Shown: piece after piece, positions 7,893-16,305 of the stretch
Numbering within the stretch: the stretch's first letter is position 1
How the letters are laid out: every line of letters begins with the position of its first letter
Assembly: GCA_965660635.1 (NCBI GenBank)
Contig: CBFIAS010000002.1
Span: 22,485 to 86,484, forward strand
From: UBA7374 sp965660635
GTDB taxonomy: Bacteria; Verrucomicrobiota; Verrucomicrobiia; Opitutales; Coraliomargaritaceae
Direction of reading: 5' to 3'
Length of the DNA stretch: 64,000 nucleotides
Translations under genes and position numbers: made by a program
The notes under the pieces: generated by a model
The model's database searches: none
The model's input: the letters and a program-made list of their open reading frames with translations, nothing else
Told to the model about the DNA's origin: nothing

Positions 7893-8726
7893 TTATTTTT
7901 GTACGTAGAACGGGTTCCTCAAGCGTTCCGATTTCACCGTGGTCAGTGGCCCATGACCCGGGCAAAGGATTGTCTCTTCCGGCAGGCTGAGGATCTCCCT
8001 GCGATTGGCGTCCATAGCCGACTCGTAATGCGTCTGCCCGACGCCTCCCTGCGAGAGGCAAAACAAGGCATCCCCGACAATGGCAAGGGGTCGTGCCAGC
8101 CCACGCACGACAAAGCTCGTGCCCCCCGGCGAGTGCCCCGGAGTAGCCCGCGCTTCAATCTGGAGGGAGCCGCAAAGAAACACGTCTCCATGAGCTACCC
8201 TCCCGGCAGTCCGAAAAGGCTCCTCTTCCGGAGCCATGCAGCGCAACTCCGGCTGGTTATCCAACAGTGCATCATATGCTGCCAAATGGTCGCGATGGGT
8301 GTGGGTGAGAAAGAGGCTCCGTAAATCCAAATCCTGCGCCTCAATTTCTTGAAGCAAAGCGTCGATATTCGTACCAGTATCAAAGACCACAGCCTCGCCC
8401 GTATCCGGAGACCAGACGAGATAACTGTTAACCGTCATTTCCGCATAGCCCGGCACTGGAAAAGGCGAGTTCAGGCAGGCCAGCCCATCGACTGCCAATG
8501 GCTCGGGCTGCCAGTGACCAAAAGCCATGGCGACCAGGGCTTCCTCACTCAAGCGCAAGACCGGAGCCACCGCCCGCAGGGCAGACTCGTCCAGTTCGCC
8601 CTGCAACAGGGCATCCACTACCGGCACGGAGAGACCGGAGCGTTCAGCCAGAACCACTTTGCCCAGCCCCAGGCCAGTCGCCGCCTTCATCAGCACATCC
8701 TCGAAATTATCCTCCAGGGCAATCAT
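7893..8726 (-). CDS. MBL-fold metallo-hydrolase with N-terminal HTH-like domain
   Basis: 277 residues from the ATG at 8726, which overlaps the stop of the antiporter gene by four bases (ATGA), so translation is likely coupled. Residues ~12-65 resemble a small Cro/C1-type helix-turn-helix (GLGKVVLAERSGLSVPVVDALLQG). From ~85 the metallo-beta-lactamase fold begins: H142-T-H144-R-D146-H147, then GHSPGG and CPGHGP supplying the other metal ligands. This is a glyoxalase-II-like di-zinc hydrolase core. Substrate is unknown. The HTH-like head is unusual for a hydrolase and could be a dimerisation or regulatory module. The longer frame to 8813 overlaps the antiporter gene and is not preferred. Confidence 0.82.
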   Translation of the reverse strand: MIALEDNFEDVLMKAATGLGLGKVVLAERSGLSVPVVDALLQGELDESALRAVAPVLRLSEEALVAMAFGHWQPEPLAVDGLACLNSPFPVPGYAEMTVNSYLVWSPDTGEAVVFDTGTNIDALLQEIEAQDLDLRSLFLTHTHRDHLAAYDALLDNQPELRCMAPEEEPFRTAGRVAHGDVFLCGSLQIEARATPGHSPGGTSFVVRGLARPLAIVGDALFCLSQGGVGQTHYESAMDANRREILSLPEETILCPGHGPLTTVKSERLRNPFYVQK

Positions 8727-10357
8727 CCGGCTACGCGTTTTCTCCAAACATTTGGTACAAGTATAAGGCTCAAAGAACCAACCAACAGGCAAACCCAGGC
8801 CGGTACGCCCCAACCGAGAGGCAGGAATCCGAACAGACAGGCAACCAAGGCTGTAAGTAAGGCAAAAGGCAGTTGCGTACGAACGTGATCCAACGGCTCC
8901 ACTCCGGCAGCAATTGAAGCAACAATCGTGGTATCACTGAATGGACTGCAATGATCCCCGAAAACCGCGCCGCTAAAGACTGCTCCAATAGCTGCGACAA
9001 TCAGGCGATCACACTCGGCATCGGGAAGCGAACCGGTCAAGTGAAAGACAACCGGTATAGCCAGAGGCATGAGCACGCCCATCGTGCCCCAGGAAGTGCC
9101 AGTGGAAAAAGAGATCAAGGAACCGACTGCGAAAATCACCAGCGGCAAGAACTGCGGCGCCAAATTCCCCTGCAGGAGATGCCCGAGAACCTCTGCCGCA
9201 CCGAGCGCGGAAATCACCCCGCCGAGCATCCAGGCCGCCAGCAGAATTGCCACCGGCCCCAACAAATCCCGCACCCCGGTGAAAAACACCGGCACCACCC
9301 GTGCAGCCCCGCCTGTCCGGGAAGTGAGCAGGAGCACCGCCGCGACCAACGAGCCAATCACGCTGGATGCCACAAGGATCGAAGGCACCAAACTTTCCGC
9401 CACGGCGTACGCCTCAGCAAACTTGGCCAAGGAAAACGGCCAGAATGATTCCGCCCCGATTCCGTAACTGATCAGGGGGATCGATAGTGTGACAACGAGT
9501 ATTGGCGCAATCGCCCGCCACCAATGCGTCTCCCCGGCAGAACTTTCAGCCGGTTCTTCCTCAGGCACCTGCTTGCCCGCCGCATCCTCAAACCGGCCCA
9601 TCGGCCCCGGATTGAAGCTCCGCAACACGCAGACCAAGGCCATAACCAGAGCAAACCAGCAATAGAAATTCATCGGCAGCGATTGGAAAAACAAGCCGTA
9701 GGCACCGACCTCACGGCCAGCCGCCGCGTAGCCCTCGCGGATCATCGACAATTGAAAAGCGATCCAGGTCGAGACAAAGGCCAGGCAGGCCACCGCCGAT
9801 CCCGTGGCATCGGCCAGGTAAGCCAATTTCACCCGCGAAACGCCGCAACGATCCGCCGCACCCCGGAGCAAGCGTCCGATCAGCATGGTATTGGCCAGCC
9901 CGTCAAAGAAGACCAGCAAGCCGAAGCCGAAAACCGTGCACTGCATCCGCTTGGCCGGGGCACGCCCTGCTCCCAGCATCCTGCGCACCAACGCCTGCAA
10001 TCCCCCGCCCGCTTCAAGGAGCGAGACAAAGCCCCCCAGGATCAAAGTAAAAGCAATCGCGCTGAGCTTCCAGGGCGATTGGAAAATCGGTAGCAACTGG
10101 TAGGCCACCAGCCCGGTCAACGTGTCCAGCGGATGCCCCTTTTGAAGGAGCAGGGAACCGCAAACCGCCCCGGCCAGCAGCCCGATAAATGCACTACGCC
10201 AGGCAAACACCATGACCAGCGCAACCAAGCTCGGCCAAAGCGTCAGCCATGGATGGGCTAACCGCTCCAGCTGCCCGATCAGCGCGCTGGCCAGCAACAC
10301 GGCAAGAAGAATCCCGATCCGCAGGAGGCGTTGTTGATTCGATCCGAAGGCTTGCAT
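8723..10357 (-). CDS. NhaC-type Na+/H+ antiporter family transporter
   Basis: A hydrophobic 544-residue protein with about a dozen membrane helices. Family-typical sequences are FSTGTSWGTMGVLMPLA and FSGAVFGDHCSPFSDTTIVAS, the duplicated re-entrant/helix motifs of the NhaC antiporter family. Members exchange Na+ or organic substrates against protons across the inner membrane. The start is uncertain: ATG at 10357 (MQAFGSNQQ) is chosen, and ATG at 10384 would add nine residues. Neither has a strong ribosome site. Its stop overlaps the start of the MBL hydrolase, so the two form an operon. Which ion or solute it carries cannot be told. Confidence 0.88.
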   Translation of the reverse strand: MQAFGSNQQRLLRIGILLAVLLASALIGQLERLAHPWLTLWPSLVALVMVFAWRSAFIGLLAGAVCGSLLLQKGHPLDTLTGLVAYQLLPIFQSPWKLSAIAFTLILGGFVSLLEAGGGLQALVRRMLGAGRAPAKRMQCTVFGFGLLVFFDGLANTMLIGRLLRGAADRCGVSRVKLAYLADATGSAVACLAFVSTWIAFQLSMIREGYAAAGREVGAYGLFFQSLPMNFYCWFALVMALVCVLRSFNPGPMGRFEDAAGKQVPEEEPAESSAGETHWWRAIAPILVVTLSIPLISYGIGAESFWPFSLAKFAEAYAVAESLVPSILVASSVIGSLVAAVLLLTSRTGGAARVVPVFFTGVRDLLGPVAILLAAWMLGGVISALGAAEVLGHLLQGNLAPQFLPLVIFAVGSLISFSTGTSWGTMGVLMPLAIPVVFHLTGSLPDAECDRLIVAAIGAVFSGAVFGDHCSPFSDTTIVASIAAGVEPLDHVRTQLPFALLTALVACLFGFLPLGWGVPAWVCLLVGSLSLILVPNVWRKRVAG

Positions 10358-10436
10358 GAAACAAAAGAAGCGACACCGCGCCACTGAAAAGCAAATCCAC
10401 AGATTCCCACGATGCGGTCAACCCAAAGCGGTTTAT

Positions 10437-10457
10437 CATCCGCCGATTCCGCAGATG
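10437..10457 (+). repeat. CCGCAGAT-type repeat, left end of GxxExxY cassette 2
   Basis: Starts CATCCGCCGATTCCGC. An inverted copy with 18 of 21 matching bases lies at 11016-11036, inside the 3' end of the GxxExxY gene. A related partial unit (AATCCACAGATTCC) sits a little further left at about 10394. Confidence 0.65.
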
Positions 10458-10600
10458 CCCACCGATCCCGAAAAAGGAATCGCATACCACTCATAGTCGA
10501 TTCGGAAGGAAATAAACTTATCCACTTGTTCGCGTGTTTTTATTTCTAATCTTTATTTTGTTAGTAAACACATGCTATTAGAGGTGCGTAATACTTCCCC

Positions 10601-11077
10601 ATGAGTTCAAAAACAAAAGATCCGCACACGGCTACTGGTAGAGACAACGAGACCTATTCTATCATTGGAGCGGCAATGGAAATCCACTCCGTCCTAGGTT
10701 ACGGCTTTCTCGAAGGAGTCTACCAAGATGCCCTCGAACGCGAATTCAGGCTCCGCAGCATTCCCTACCGAAGGGAGCCGACAATCCAGGTCTCCTACAA
10801 AGGCAATACTTTGGGGACACCCTATCGTACAGACTTCATCTGCTACGAAGGTATCATCGTGGAATTAAAAGCGCTTCAAAAAATATCCGGGCCGGAGACC
10901 GCTCAAGTCATCCATTACCTCAAGGCATCCGGCTTCAGCAAAGCCCTGCTGATAAACTTTGGAGCCCCATCGCTCCAGTTCAAGCGCTACGTTTACTCGA
11001 ACAAAAATCCGCGAAAATCCGCGGAATCTGCGGATGACTCTTCAACCTCGGATCCGGAAAACGCTTCCTCTTCTTGA
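10601..11077 (+). CDS. GxxExxY family protein (PD-(D/E)XK superfamily)
   Basis: 158 residues, a paralogue of the protein at 6234-6611. Motif G35-F-L-E38-G-V-Y41 and nuclease-like core D78...E88-L-K90 (YRTDFICYEGIIVELKAL) are intact. About 15 residues precede the conserved part. The C-terminus has an extra ~25 residues (NKNPRKSAESADDSS...) encoded by the flanking CCGCGGAT repeat, so the repeat has been translated into a tail. Role in the cell is not established for the family. Gene direction is opposite to the antiporter operon on its left. Confidence 0.85.
   Translation: MSSKTKDPHTATGRDNETYSIIGAAMEIHSVLGYGFLEGVYQDALEREFRLRSIPYRREPTIQVSYKGNTLGTPYRTDFICYEGIIVELKALQKISGPETAQVIHYLKASGFSKALLINFGAPSLQFKRYVYSNKNPRKSAESADDSSTSDPENASSS
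11016..11040 (-). repeat. CCGCAGAT-type repeat, right end of GxxExxY cassette 2
   Basis: Minus-strand GAGTCATCCGCAGATTCCGC and onwards, inverted relative to 10437-10457. It overlaps the coding end of the GxxExxY gene. Seventeen bases of it recur with one change at 63758-63774. Confidence 0.7.
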
Positions 11078-11152
11078 TTCCAGCAGCATCAATCAACAAG
11101 AGCACCGATGAAAGCAGTTGCCCGTTGGGCATTATTAGCTATCCATGAGTGA

Positions 11153-13102
11153 GTGAAAACATCCAAAATATTCCTGTCGCTCATGGTTGGCATCGCACTG
11201 GGCTATTGGGTGGCATCTACTGGCGGGCGAAGCGAGGCGGGGGCATCCCCGGAGTTACCAGCCACAAATGATGCGGCTCCCGCGAATATGGAAGCATCTG
11301 TCTCCACCGGGAAAGTGCAATCCGGGGATGATTCGGTACAACCGGAAGAAACAACCGGCATTTCCGAAGCGTGGCTCGAGTCGCTCGAATCAAAGGGGTC
11401 TTTTGAACGCTTCGGCATGCTCCATGAACGGCTCAAGAGCGTTCCACCCTATGGCTTCAAGCCCTTGATTGAATCGCTTGCCGGGATGGCGGGCACAAGT
11501 CTCACTTGGCAGGCCCAGAGCCTGATTGCCGCCCGCTGGGCCGAGGTCGATCCACAGGGGCTGCGCCAGTACATGGATACCAGACCTACAAATCAGCAAT
11601 GGGTATTCATCGGCGCGCTCTACTCGACCTGGGCAGAAAAAGACCCGGATGCCGCACTCGCGGCCACAAGGGACATGACCAACTGGAACATGCGGCAAAA
11701 CGCCCTATCCTCGATTGCCGCCGCGGTGGCAAAAAAGGATCCGTTGCGTGCCGTGGCCATCGTGCAGGAACATACTACAGGATCCATGCATGGCGACTGG
11801 GTCATGCGGAATGTTTTTGAGCAATGGGCGAAGCGCGATCCCGATGCGGCCCGGCAGGCCGCGCTGGCCATGAAGAACGGCCCGGCAAAGTCCAGTGCCC
11901 TGGCCGGAGCCATGGGAGAATGGATGGCAGCGGAGCCAATGGCCGCCCTAACCTGGCTGGACAGCCTGCCGACAGACAGCGTGATCCACCGTGCACGGGA
12001 GGAACTGCTTAGCCATTTAGCCAGCAAGGACCTGAATGTAGCAAAGCAATACATAGAGAGCCGGGCTACCCCGCTGAGCCGAAAGGAAGCCTTGGAAAAC
12101 ATGCATTTGGCGAATATTATCTGGTCGCAGGATGCGGAAAGTATCCACGAGGCCATAGATTGGCTGGGCACTGTCGCAAAAGGGCAACTGTACCACCGGA
12201 AAGTTCAGGAACTGGTCGGCGCGCTGGCTCAGGCCGATCCCGATTCGGCAATTGAGTTCATGCAAGGCATGTCGCCCGGAGAAGCCCGGATGGGGGTGAT
12301 TAGCTCAATCGCAGGAAAACTCTCCGATCAGAATCCATCGCAGGCACTGGAGTTCATAAGCAATCTGGAATACGAGGACGAGCGTGAACGAGCACTGCAG
12401 CGTATGAGTTGGCGCTTTGCTCGCAATAACGTGGAGACGGCGAGCACACTCATTTCAGAATCCGGTGACCCACTTGTGCAACAACAACTCGTGCGAGGCA
12501 TCGCTGAAGAATGGTCGTCCTATGATACGGATGCGGCCCTCGCATGGGTGGAAAAGCTGGAAGATGAACAGGCCCGCTCCAATGGATTGGAAGCCGTGCT
12601 GGCCAACTGGGTACAGAAGAATCCCGCAGAGGCCATGGCCTATGTGGAAAGCTCCATCGACGAGGCTGAGCAAGGGAACGCGTACACTAATTTATTCAAC
12701 CAGTGGATCCGAGAAGATGCGGAGACAGCTATTCAGTATCTTGAAAAAATGCCGGAGATCCCGGAGGAGCAACAATCCAGACTTTTTGGAAATGTAACTC
12801 GAAACTTCTTCCGCCAAGACCCGATGGCGGCCTCCAAATGGGTGGAGACATTAGAGGCCGGCCCAGCGCGGGACCAGTCTGTCGAGGTGCTTGTTAAGAA
12901 TGTTTCAAATAGCGATCCCGAAGCTGGCTTTATCTGGGCGCAAACTCTGGGTGACGATGGCAAGCGCAAGCGTTCGCTGAAGCAAAGCCTGCAGCAGTTG
13001 GTTCAACGGGATCCAGAAGCGGCAAAAAAAGCAGTCGATGCGGCGGATCTGCCGGAAGAAGAAAAGAAACCGCTGCTGGAGATCCTCGAAGATTCGAAGT
13101 GA
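11153..13102 (+). CDS. Exported tandem alpha-helical repeat protein
   Basis: 649 residues from a GTG at 11153; the nearby ATG at 11145 runs straight into a stop. An N-terminal membrane segment (IFLSLMVGIALGYWVAS) suggests export or anchoring, then comes a low-complexity linker. From ~100 onward the protein is made of a dozen or more ~35-residue units carrying D-P-(D/E)-x-A followed by a Trp/Leu helix, for example DPDAALAATRDM, EPMAALTWLDSL, DTDAALAWVEKL, NPAEAMAYVESS, DPMAASKWVETL. This predicts a HEAT/TPR-like solenoid for protein binding. No catalytic motif was seen and no neighbour points to a partner. Such proteins are common in Verrucomicrobiota; function unknown. Confidence 0.75.
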   Translation: MKTSKIFLSLMVGIALGYWVASTGGRSEAGASPELPATNDAAPANMEASVSTGKVQSGDDSVQPEETTGISEAWLESLESKGSFERFGMLHERLKSVPPYGFKPLIESLAGMAGTSLTWQAQSLIAARWAEVDPQGLRQYMDTRPTNQQWVFIGALYSTWAEKDPDAALAATRDMTNWNMRQNALSSIAAAVAKKDPLRAVAIVQEHTTGSMHGDWVMRNVFEQWAKRDPDAARQAALAMKNGPAKSSALAGAMGEWMAAEPMAALTWLDSLPTDSVIHRAREELLSHLASKDLNVAKQYIESRATPLSRKEALENMHLANIIWSQDAESIHEAIDWLGTVAKGQLYHRKVQELVGALAQADPDSAIEFMQGMSPGEARMGVISSIAGKLSDQNPSQALEFISNLEYEDERERALQRMSWRFARNNVETASTLISESGDPLVQQQLVRGIAEEWSSYDTDAALAWVEKLEDEQARSNGLEAVLANWVQKNPAEAMAYVESSIDEAEQGNAYTNLFNQWIREDAETAIQYLEKMPEIPEEQQSRLFGNVTRNFFRQDPMAASKWVETLEAGPARDQSVEVLVKNVSNSDPEAGFIWAQTLGDDGKRKRSLKQSLQQLVQRDPEAAKKAVDAADLPEEEKKPLLEILEDSK

Positions 13103-13145
13103 ACGGATGCCAGGAACAGGCAGAAGTATCGGCCATGCTGATGGA

Positions 13146-14888
13146 TCAACCCATCCGCGCGGTAAGCCAGAGCGCCTGATAGGGCTCGAGGATAAGGGGA
13201 TCGGAGGCAGGGATACTCCGGGCACGGCCGGAGAGGATGTCGTGGCAATCGCCGGCGGGCAGGCCGAGGGCACGGGTTTGCGACTTGCTTAGCGATTTGC
13301 TACCGGGGGTGAAGTTGTACAGGCAGACGACAGTCTGCTCGGCGTTCAGGGCGACCCGGTTGTGCGCAAAGATTTCCGGGTCGATCTCAAAGACCTGCTG
13401 CGGGGCATCGGGATGAAAGGCGGGTTGCGCGGAGCGGCGTCGAAGCATCTGCAGGTAGGTCTCGAAGACGAACCGGGGCAGTTCATCGGCGAGGTGGGCC
13501 TGTAGTTCTTCGGCCTGCCACTTGCGGCGGTTGATCCGGCGATTGATGCCGGTTTGCTCGACCGCTTCGGTATCGTTTGGCGTGCCCAGGAGACTGTGCA
13601 GGTAGATGCCGGGAATGCCTCGGAGCGAGAGCATGAGGGCCTGCGAGCAGAGGAAGCGGCGGGCACCGAGCGTGGGCTTCTCCGGGTCGGCCAGCGCAGA
13701 GTAGTAGGTGATATTGAGTTCGTAGGGGCGCTCACTGCCGTCGGGCATGGTGCGGCGGTTGACACGACCACCCGCATTTTCAACGTGCTGGACGAGACGC
13801 TCGGTCTCTTCCGTCGGGAGGATGCCTTCGACCGGACGGACGCCGACACCGTCGTGACTGGCGGTGAAGTTGAAGAAAGTGCAGCCCGGCGGGGGCGGGG
13901 CGAGGTCGAGTGCCCAGCGGGTAAGGTGGCTGGCCGTGCCCGTGGCGAGGCCGTGCAGGAGGAGGGGCGGCAGGCTGAACTGGTAGATCATGTGGGCCTC
14001 GTCGCCCTGGCCGAAGTAGCTGATGTTCTCCTCGTGCGGGACGTTGGTCTCGGTCAGGAGGATCGTGCGCGGAGCGATGATCTCGACAATGTCGCGGAAG
14101 AGGCGGACAACTTCGTGGGTCTGCGGCAAATGGATGCAGTTGGTGCCCATTGTCTTCCAGAGGAAGGCGACGGCGTCGAGACGGGCGATGCGCATGCCCT
14201 TGGAGATGTAGAGCATGAGGATGTCGATGAACTCGAAGAGAACTTCCGGGTTCTGCCAGTTGAGGTCGATCTGGTCGTCGGAGAAGGTGCTCCAGACATG
14301 GGCTTCTCCATCACGCGTGCGGGTCGGCGTCAAAAGCGGGCTTGTGCGCGGGCGAACGACGGCGGAGTAGTCGCCCTCCGGATCCATGTCCAGGAAGTAG
14401 TGGCGCGCCGGTTCGATACCGGCGACAAAGTCCTTGAACCAACTGCTCTTGGCCGAGCAATGATTGAGGACGAGGTCAAACATCAGGTCGAAGGACTGGC
14501 CGAGGCGCTCGACATCCTGCCAACCACCGCAGGCGGGATCCACCTTGCGGTAGTCGATCACAGAAAAGCCGTCGTCAGAGGACCAGGGGTAGAAGGGGAG
14601 CAGGTGGATGGAGCGGATGGCACCGACAAGGTGCTGCCGGGCGAATTGGTCGAGGGTGTGAAGGGGATTGCCGGTAGCTGGGTCGTGCAGGCTATCGGCA
14701 TAGGTGATGAGGACACTGTCCCGCTCGTCCCAGCGGCTGCCGTTGCAGATGGTTTCATAGCGGCCGACCCCATAGCGGCCGATCATCATGAAGAGGCGCT
14801 CGAGAAGTTTCTCGGCACTGCCTCCGTAAAGGAGGTTGAGGCGGCGGCGCACGCAGCGGAGTTGTTCCCTAGAGACGGATTTGATCAT
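13146..14888 (-). CDS. GH13_18 sugar phosphorylase (sucrose/glucosylglycerate phosphorylase type)
   Basis: 580 residues. The GH13 catalytic triad is visible: nucleophile D238 (MRIARLDAVAF), acid/base E280 (ILLTETNVPHEEN) and the stabilising H345-D346 (FTASHDGVG). The pattern LITYADSL, HLLPFYPWSSDDGFSVIDY is typical of subfamily 18, cytoplasmic phosphorylases that split an alpha-glucoside with phosphate to give glucose 1-phosphate. Known members act on sucrose, glucosylglycerol or glucosylglycerate; the acceptor cannot be read directly here. The start codon overlaps the stop of the GT4 gene by four bases (ATGA), so the two are coupled. A gpgS cluster nearby makes a glycerate-based substrate attractive but not proven. 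Confidence 0.87.
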   Translation of the reverse strand: MIKSVSREQLRCVRRRLNLLYGGSAEKLLERLFMMIGRYGVGRYETICNGSRWDERDSVLITYADSLHDPATGNPLHTLDQFARQHLVGAIRSIHLLPFYPWSSDDGFSVIDYRKVDPACGGWQDVERLGQSFDLMFDLVLNHCSAKSSWFKDFVAGIEPARHYFLDMDPEGDYSAVVRPRTSPLLTPTRTRDGEAHVWSTFSDDQIDLNWQNPEVLFEFIDILMLYISKGMRIARLDAVAFLWKTMGTNCIHLPQTHEVVRLFRDIVEIIAPRTILLTETNVPHEENISYFGQGDEAHMIYQFSLPPLLLHGLATGTASHLTRWALDLAPPPPGCTFFNFTASHDGVGVRPVEGILPTEETERLVQHVENAGGRVNRRTMPDGSERPYELNITYYSALADPEKPTLGARRFLCSQALMLSLRGIPGIYLHSLLGTPNDTEAVEQTGINRRINRRKWQAEELQAHLADELPRFVFETYLQMLRRRSAQPAFHPDAPQQVFEIDPEIFAHNRVALNAEQTVVCLYNFTPGSKSLSKSQTRALGLPAGDCHDILSGRARSIPASDPLILEPYQALWLTARMG

Positions 14889-16189
14889 GGCGATGGCTTA
14901 GAACCGGCTGGCGGGTTGTTGTGAACGGGGGCATCGCCGGTGAGCAAGGCAATGTGGTGGCGAAGGACCCGGCGCAGGACAGTGTAGCTATAGTATTGGC
15001 AGGCGACCCTGTAGTTGTGGTTGACAATGGAGTCCCGGTGTCCGGCATCCTCGATCACGCGCCGCACTTTCTCGACCAGGCCCGGAGTGATGAAGCCGTC
15101 CATCTCCAGCAACTTGAATCCCTTTGGCTCAATGTCCTGCACGTAAATGGAATACCGGTTGATCACAACGGGCACACGGAAGTAAATGGCTTCGAGCAAG
15201 GCGTTGCCAAAGCCTTCGTAGGTACTTGGATAAGTCATCAAGTCCGCGTGCCGGTACAAATCCCAAAGGGTGTAGATCTTCTTGCCCGCGTGATCAACCT
15301 GGCGGACCTCGCCGATGCGGGCGGCAAAAAAGCGCAGGTCGACCCCCTCCTGTTCGGCCATCAACTCGAGCCGGTGCTTGTAGTCATGGCCCTCGTCTCC
15401 AGCATCGTGGGAGATGACCAGCTTGTAGCGGTCGTCCTTGAGCATGCCGACGAGCTTGATGGCATGCTCGATGCCTTTCCGGGGGACGATACGCGTTGGC
15501 TGGAGGATGAGAACGTCGTCCTGCCCGATGCCGATCTCGTCGCGGATGTCCGCGGTGTAAGGGTCGTGCGTCTCGGGCGGCGGGTTGTCAAAGTCGAAGA
15601 CGTTGGGCATGAGCGTCGCAGTCACGCCCTTGCGCAGGGAAACCTGCTCGATCGCCGCCTGATTGATGCCGATGTGATGCAGGTGCGGCAGGCTGGGCGG
15701 AAAGGCCATGTCGAGGTAATCCTTGACGGACCCCACCGAAAAGCGGGTGCGTTCCCAGTAGAAGTCGTGCTGGTGTGCAATGGCCGGCATCTGGGTCTCG
15801 GCCAGGAACTCGGTCACCGCGATGCCAAGCGGCACATGCATCGGTATGGCAAGGACGTTCTGCGGGATGAGGATGTCGATCTTGTGGTATTCGACAAAGT
15901 CGTAGAGCGTTTGCTTGAGGTAGTCGGCCATCTCTTGGATTCGCTCTGTAACAAAAGGATCTCTTTGGGTATGGCCCCAAATACGCTCATTGATCCATTC
16001 ATTTTCGGGGTGACCGAAATAAGCTTCCGGCACGCAATAGCTGCAACCGGGGTCGCGGTCGTTGCGCCCGCTATACCAGTAGCTGACGTGCTGGTCATCC
16101 CAAAGCACCTGCGCCCACTTGGCGCTTTCCAGTGAAACGCCGTCTGCGCCGGCAAAGCGGGTGGAGACGAATCCGATGTTTTTCGACAT
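14885..16189 (-). CDS. GT4 family retaining glycosyltransferase
   Basis: 434 residues with the GT-B, family-4 layout. The N-terminal domain starts IGFVSTRFAGADGVSLESAK with an acceptor-side glycine loop. The C-terminal donor domain holds LQPTRIVPRKGIEHAIKLV and the EX7E element in YPSTYEGFGNALLEAIYFRVP. Such enzymes move a sugar from a nucleotide donor onto a small acceptor or glycan, with retention. Coupling to a GH13_18 phosphorylase in one transcript suggests that both handle the same small glucoside, for instance a glycerate- or glycerol-based compatible solute. MggS-like mannosylglucosylglycerate synthase is one option; this is inference. Confidence 0.85.
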   Translation of the reverse strand: MSKNIGFVSTRFAGADGVSLESAKWAQVLWDDQHVSYWYSGRNDRDPGCSYCVPEAYFGHPENEWINERIWGHTQRDPFVTERIQEMADYLKQTLYDFVEYHKIDILIPQNVLAIPMHVPLGIAVTEFLAETQMPAIAHQHDFYWERTRFSVGSVKDYLDMAFPPSLPHLHHIGINQAAIEQVSLRKGVTATLMPNVFDFDNPPPETHDPYTADIRDEIGIGQDDVLILQPTRIVPRKGIEHAIKLVGMLKDDRYKLVISHDAGDEGHDYKHRLELMAEQEGVDLRFFAARIGEVRQVDHAGKKIYTLWDLYRHADLMTYPSTYEGFGNALLEAIYFRVPVVINRYSIYVQDIEPKGFKLLEMDGFITPGLVEKVRRVIEDAGHRDSIVNHNYRVACQYYSYTVLRRVLRHHIALLTGDAPVHNNPPAGSKPSP

Positions 16190-16305
16190 GGTGAGGCGAG
16201 TTAGGGATTAGCAATCAACAGGCGTCCAACGATGTCGAATCAAAAGATGCGGCGGGGCTTTTTAACTGGATCATTGCCATCACTAAGCTAGGCGCGTGCC
16301 ATCTT

